From assembly GCA_016648135.1 (NCBI GenBank), contig JADDOH010023167.1:186001-250000 (forward strand): a DNA stretch of 64,000 nt, read 5' to 3'. A program made the translations under genes and the position numbers. The stretch is from Agrypnia vestita. Its lineage: Eukaryota; Arthropoda; Insecta; Trichoptera; Phryganeidae. The notes under the pieces are model-generated. The model was not told the DNA's origin. It did not search any database and was given only the letters and a program-made list of their open reading frames with translations. Position 1 is the stretch's first letter, and each line of letters starts with the position of its first letter. Below, in pieces: positions 59,381-64,000 of the stretch.

Positions 59381-60447
59381 AAAGATAACTCCTTAACTGT
59401 TGCTGCAGAGAATACGATGGGTGAGGCGACAAATTTACGTTACGTTAGAAAATATTGTGGTGTGCGTTTTTCCGTAGAAAAAAACGTAACAAATCCGTGA
59501 GAGGGCAAACGTTAGGCCATTAAATTTAATCATGTCACATAAGAAAATGTTAGAATATTGCCCAAATGTGGGAAGCCAAAATAATAATGTTTATCACAGT
59601 AATGGCCTCTTTGAAGAAACCGAGACGTTTTTAATAAAAACCAGTTCAAATCTCGACATGGCGCTTTCATCTTCCTTTTAAATTAATGTCTTGCGCCGCT
59701 ACAGCTTTTGCCAACCAATCAAAGTCCAGTTTTAATACAATATTGTGTGCTTTTTCTTCCGCTTACTCTGTATCCTAACTCTAATTCTAATTCTAATAAT
59801 GAGAAGATTTTCCTTGTTAGACATTATTTGCCATTCGCAAGGCGTGTGCAAGCCATCTTAACTGAGTTTACGGCTGTAAATCGAGGGTCTACTTTATTTC
59901 AGTACTTCTCTCTTAATCCTATAATGTTACTCCTGTTATTCAGCTAAGATAACTCACTTCGGTAAGTTAATGAAAAACTTTAAAAGCCCGCCTTAAAACA
60001 CTTAAGAATACATAATATGAAATCTAAATTACTCGTAAATTAAAACTTGTAGAATTCATAAGGTAGGTAACGCATTCATTCTCATGGCAAGAGATAGTTT
60101 CAGGTTGGACTCCCGATGCGTTTTAATTCTTTCTGTTTAATTTAAATCTATTTATTAAAAAATATTTATTAACCTTTCCCATACGGTACTAAAATTAAAA
60201 GGCGCGTTCCGGAGCTGTAAACTCAGTGTGCATGTGGACTATTCAGAATTATAATTCGGACAAATATGAATATTTTATATTTTTTACTTGTATTTATCAT
60301 TAAAATAAAATTTTACACACGTGTGAATATACGAGTAGGTACATATCAATTATTGTGCAATAATGAAAAAAAACATTGGTCATTACGAACGACAACATAA
60401 AGACACACAAGATGCGTCTTGCCCGGCCAGCTTTGCAGAGATCGCAG

Positions 60448-60853
60448 TAGAGGGGGTCGTTCATGAACGAACTGTTATTTTAGAACAGTTCACTTTACTG
60501 AACGAATGAACGGTATAGTCCATTTTAGTGGACTATCGTTCATTAGTTCAATAGGTGGAAAATAATTCATTTAATCGTAAATTCTAAATCCCGAAAACGA
60601 TGAAATCTTTGAAGAAAAGACAAATTATTTTTCTCTTTAAATACTGACAATTTTGCGGTGGTGGAATGATGACATTTTTGGAAACTGAAAGCACCCTCCC
60701 CACACCAGCCGATGGATTCGAAAATGTGGTGGTGGGTGAATATTTTCTTGGTGGGTAATTGAACAGTTCACTTACAGAAGTTAGAGTAGAAAAAAAACAA
60801 TAATTGAACGATTTGGTGAACAACAGTTGGTTGAACTAAAACTCCCACATCTA
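60448..60853. mobile_element. hAT-type non-autonomous element
   Basis: The termini TAGAGGGGGTCGTTCATGAA and (inverted) TAGATGTGGGAGTTTTAGTT fit the loose hAT start TA(G)NG. The flanking octamers GATCGCAG (60,440-60,447) and GTGCGCAG (60,854-60,861) match at six of eight positions, as expected for an aged 8-bp duplication. Many GTTCA/TGAAC words and small palindromes lie inside. No transposase frame is present. Confidence 0.6.
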
Positions 60854-60883
60854 GTGCGCAGCCACTATTGAAGATTGTAGGTC

Positions 60884-61215
60884 AGCAATAGGCATGATGA
60901 CAGTATTAAATAATTAATGAATAAGTGATTTAGGAGAAGAAAATATTTTGAAAAGATTCTAAAAAATGATCCAGTTTTAATATTCAAATTGAGATTAATA
61001 AAATTTTCAAGAAAATAAAAGTACACATAAAATTCTGCATTCGGCCATTTTAACTGAAACATCGGCCAGAGCGAATGACGTCACGCCTAAGTAACCATCA
61101 CCTTGTCTTTTGAACTGTTGTCATAGACATAATGCAATGTTTACTTAGGCTTGCGTCACGTCGACGCCATGACACCTACCTACCTTAAAGAAGATTATTT
61201 CAAAATTTGTCATCA
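60884..61215. mobile_element. MITE, second copy of the 29-kb family
   Basis: It has the same CAATAGGCATGATGACAG left end, the same interior read in the opposite orientation (GGCCATTTTAACTGAAAC, GAGCGAATGACGTCACGCC, CATAGACATAATGCAATG) and a decayed right end (TTTCAAAATTTGTCATCATG). About 330 bp, non-coding. Confidence 0.65.
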
Positions 61216-62223
61216 TGCATATTCGGCACCCCGCGCGCTGCGCATTACACACTGCGCACTGCGCTCTGCAAAACTGCGCAATGCGCTCCTCGCACCACTC
61301 CCCTGCACAATACACACACGTATTAACAAATTATCGTCACGTTCATCGAGAAAACATTTTATTTTGTTGCCTCTGGTAAATACTTATATGCAATTATTTT
61401 ATTGGATATATAAATATATTATGGTGCCTGAAATATTAACTATGTATTAAGTGTTAATTAAAGTAAAATTAAAATCAGAGGCAAGTAAAAGTACATTTTT
61501 TCTTATTTGTCAGTTACAAACATTTAAAAACCCCATCGCAAGAAGTTTTTAACTAACATTTTTGTCAAAAATGAATTAATAAGCCGTCTAAACTGAATAT
61601 TGTACGCTCTTTCTATTGGAAATAAGTTCAGAACTTAAAAATAATTAGAACATGTTCAAATCATAGGGATGGACATGTTAACTACACTTTTTCATAAAAA
61701 TCAAATCAGTTATTAATGGGAAGAACATGTTATCTTCACTAATATGTTCATGCCATCATTCTGAAATTAACATGTTCTTGCCTTTTAATTTGATTGGAAT
61801 ATTTATGGTTAACATAAATTTTACTCTCTCAGTACTGTCATACATTTTTTTTTTTTTTTGAAGACTATTATTATATTAATTTTCAATAATTTTAAATGGT
61901 ACATACCATGTTTTGTATTATTAATTAACATACCAGGTATTTTGTAATTTTGGATTATGGTTGGTAAAAACTGATAGCATTTTAAGGGTTGTTTGATGTT
62001 CGTGTTTTACTAAATTTAAAAAGGTGTTATTCTATTATATTAAAAATGAGTTCCAGAGGCGAAAAATTGGTTGTTAACTACATTTTTTAGGGAAAATTGG
62101 TTTATTTTTATTTTTTTGTGCATAAATGCGTTTTTTTACCTTGTAAATACTTTTTTGATATTTTAGTGACATAAATCAATAAAAATTAATCTTGAAATAG
62201 CAATAAAACATATTATATTGAAC

Positions 62224-62365
62224 ACAATGATTTATAAACAACGTTTTATTCCACTGATTTGAGTTATATAAGCCTAAGCGCTTTCGATGGACACAACCAT
62301 CATCTTCAGAGGCAATATTAGAACTAAATTAGTGGAATAAAACGTTGTGTATAAATCATTGTGTT
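62224..62365. repeat. Fold-back repeat with ribozyme in loop
   Basis: AATGATTTATAAACAACGTTTTATTCCACT (from about 62,225) and its inverse AGTGGAATAAAACGTTGTGTATAAATCATT (to about 62,365) form a stem of about 35-40 bp. The loop of about 60 bases carries the hammerhead motif on the minus strand. Confidence 0.75.
62272..62313 (-). ncRNA. Hammerhead ribozyme candidate
   Basis: On the minus strand: stem I GCCT/AGGC (four perfect pairs), CTGAAGA (complement of 62,303-62,309), stem II GATGG/CCATC with loop TTGTGT, GAAA, a two-base loop closed by G-C and A-U, and cleavage-site CTT. All core positions of a type I hammerhead with a minimal stem III are satisfied. It sits in the loop of a fold-back repeat, so it would be exposed in a hairpin transcript. 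Confidence 0.65.
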
Positions 62366-62528
62366 AATCATGAACTTCCACTCTGTAAACGAAACAACGC
62401 TTAATTTGTCATATTATATTTTTCAAAGGCGAAATGCAAATGTCTAATTATCTCACAATGACTTGAATGTTAGTTAACAACTTCTTTCCATAGGGTCTTC
62501 AAATGTTTACGCGTTCATATGTTTACAG

Positions 62529-62703
62529 AACCAGAATGCAGCGTTCTAGAAAGCCAGGTGGTCCTGGCACCCGGGCCGCGTTACATTACCAACGACAAAA
62601 GTAAATACGAATCGACAGAATGTCGGCCACCCGATAACCTGTTATTAAATAAAATGATTCCGCTGCCCGCGGGCGCACTTTACCGAGAGGAAATGGTGGA
62701 GCG
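62529..62703 (+). other. Weak exon candidate
   Basis: The 175 bases between a TATGTTTACAG acceptor-like site and a GCG|GTAAAT donor-like site are open in one frame (EPECSVLESQVVLAPGPRYI onward, then NKMIPLPAGALYREEMVER). They are clearly more GC-rich than the flanks. No family is recognised. Without the donor the frame stops at the same place (CGG TAA). Chance is quite possible. Confidence 0.2.
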
Positions 62704-63419
62704 GTAAATCAAATACTTACCTACTATTTATTCACATTTGTTAATCGGAATAACAATTATACGTAATGTTTAAACTACGATAATGGATGGTTGTGTTTCT
62801 AAGTACCTGCTCATCGGTAGACCGGCTGCCACGGCGGAGACCTGGGAACAGAACACATATTACATAATCTATAATATCTATCAGGTGTTTATAGGTGTAC
62901 TGTACTAAGCTTAATCATAAGACCAATATTAAATATCTAAAAATAACAATTGGCAAACATGTCTAGTGGCAAGACCATGTCGATCTGGCCGTGTAACGAT
63001 GTTTTGTAATGATGAGAAAACTGATGTTTTTTAAAACCTACACAATAAATAAACAAAAATACTATTTGTTGGAACGCGGAATGTGAATTGGATAAGTCAA
63101 GATGGGAAAAGACAGATTCCTGGAAGGAAAGAAAGCCAGAAGGAAGCACGCCCTTACCTTTGTCCTTTGGTCCATGTCGAAGGAAACACAACGCTGGTTT
63201 CTCCCTTACAATAAGAAAGTAGATCAGGAATTCTTGTGGGGGCACTTTATTCCTTATCAGAAGGCTTTACGATCACGTAAACTGGGCACACACAAAACTC
63301 AAAACCAAAACGTCAAGCAAACAAGACAGTTCGAAAATGAATAACAATATCATAAACAAAGGGTTTTTGTAGAGCGTGCACTATAAAAAGGTGTAGGGAA
63401 GGTGGATGTGTTCAGTGAT

Positions 63420-63905
63420 ATCTGGTCCTGTTCATAAAAATCGAACACTATTGTGTATTTCGCGTTGTTGCAGTCCTTCTTACAGTATGGTTTTATTGGG
63501 TGGGGAGGGGCTTACAGGTCCACTTTACAGTCTTTAATCATAATACAAAAAATTATTATTTAAACGATTTTCAAAACACCTCATGACTATCCGACTGTAA
63601 ATATATTTCAAGAATTTAATGTACCATCATTTCCAGAAGCCAATCCTGTAAAGATTATTTTATAAATAAATCCCACCTCTTAGTCTGTATAAGTAATTGA
63701 CATAGAACAAAGGGGAAAATAAAGATACCAACTTTAAGAACCACCATGGCACAAAATTACATACATACTTGGGAGTTAAATTTTACAATACATTGTTGTC
63801 GCAAAACAAATTTCAAGAAAGAATCATTCCAATATACGAACAGTTTAAGAAAGAAGTCAAATCCTTGATTTTGGACAACAATGTATTGTAACATTACCCA
63901 CATGT
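63420..63905 (+). pseudogene. CR1/jockey-like LINE 3' end
   Basis: The plus strand reads SLLQYGFIGWGGAYRSTLQS, then broken sequence, then HTYLGVKFYNTLLSQNKFQE and YEQFKKEVKSLILDNN with a stop. It is the inverse-orientation relative of 47,535-48,240. Several stops make it a pseudogene. It continues toward the window end as 3' untranslated sequence. Confidence 0.7.
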
Positions 63906-64000
63906 CTCAGAAGATTTTTTTATAATAAAAATTACTACTTCTAAATGGTTTCTACTTTTGTACTTTAATTTGGCTTGTAAATACTTCTTCCATAAGTTCG

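Noticed and set aside
60068..60120. tRNA-like piece (GGTTGGACTCCC with CGCAT/ATGCG ends)
   Set aside because: Only about 50 bases, no D-arm or anticodon arm of normal size and no proper A box.
61151..61450. 99-codon frame with repeated ALR/CALR words
   Set aside because: It overlaps the end of a MITE and a GCGC-rich simple repeat (TGCGCACTGCGCTCTGC). No domain.
61645..61775. Cluster of ACATGTT/GAACATGTTC words resembling steroid-receptor half sites
   Set aside because: Spacing does not fit a three-base-spaced receptor palindrome. It more likely reflects a degraded repeat.

Overview
The window looks like AT-rich, intron-like or intergenic DNA from an insect genome. Lepidoptera is possible because short TAGGTA/TACCTACC tracts recur, but the sequence does not prove the order. 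I found no convincing host protein-coding gene. Almost everything recognisable is a transposable element or its wreckage, spread through AT-rich DNA with a few GC-rich, possibly regulatory islands.

The best-preserved element is a P-element-like DNA transposon at 39,661-44,973. It has perfect 25-bp terminal inverted repeats, a two-exon THAP DNA-binding domain, a coiled coil and an almost complete transposase with one frameshift. Between the THAP exons and the catalytic exon lie seven tandem copies of a 156-bp unit. Each unit holds one 72-nt, phase-0 exon with its own splice acceptor and donor; one copy carries an in-frame stop. The left end of the transposon sits in a BEL/Pao retrotransposon fragment (38,964-39,660), which is followed by a 13-bp minisatellite.

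A second theme is Penelope-like elements (PLEs). GIY-YIG endonuclease tails and terminal repeats occur near 12.9-13.3, 14.2-15.3, 20.2-20.7, 36.3-36.95, 49.4-49.84 and 51.0-51.3 kb. Several are inverted pairs; the 14.2-15.3 kb copy has two 454-bp arms that look identical. Many carry a hammerhead-ribozyme-like core (CUGANGA, stem II, GAAAC, very short stem III, short stem I). Similar motifs lie in fold-back repeats at 16.2, 17.8 and 62.3 kb.

The rest is smaller. 1-12 kb: a dead mariner, a possible solo LTR or promoter, LINE fragments and two tRNA-derived SINEs. 17-26 kb: nested palindromes and a 2.3-kb element with about 370-bp inverted arms and an unrecognised minus-strand reading frame. 26-36 kb: mostly blank, with one MITE and a hairpin beside a tandem repeat. 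45-64 kb: LINE 3' ends of several families, SINEs, nested MITEs, a Tigger-type MITE, a hAT-type element with a probable 8-bp target duplication, a TTAA-flanked element and one weak exon-like stretch. GC-rich islands at about 1.9, 4.4, 12.1, 21.7 and 27.7 kb could be regulatory, but only comparison with related genomes could show that.
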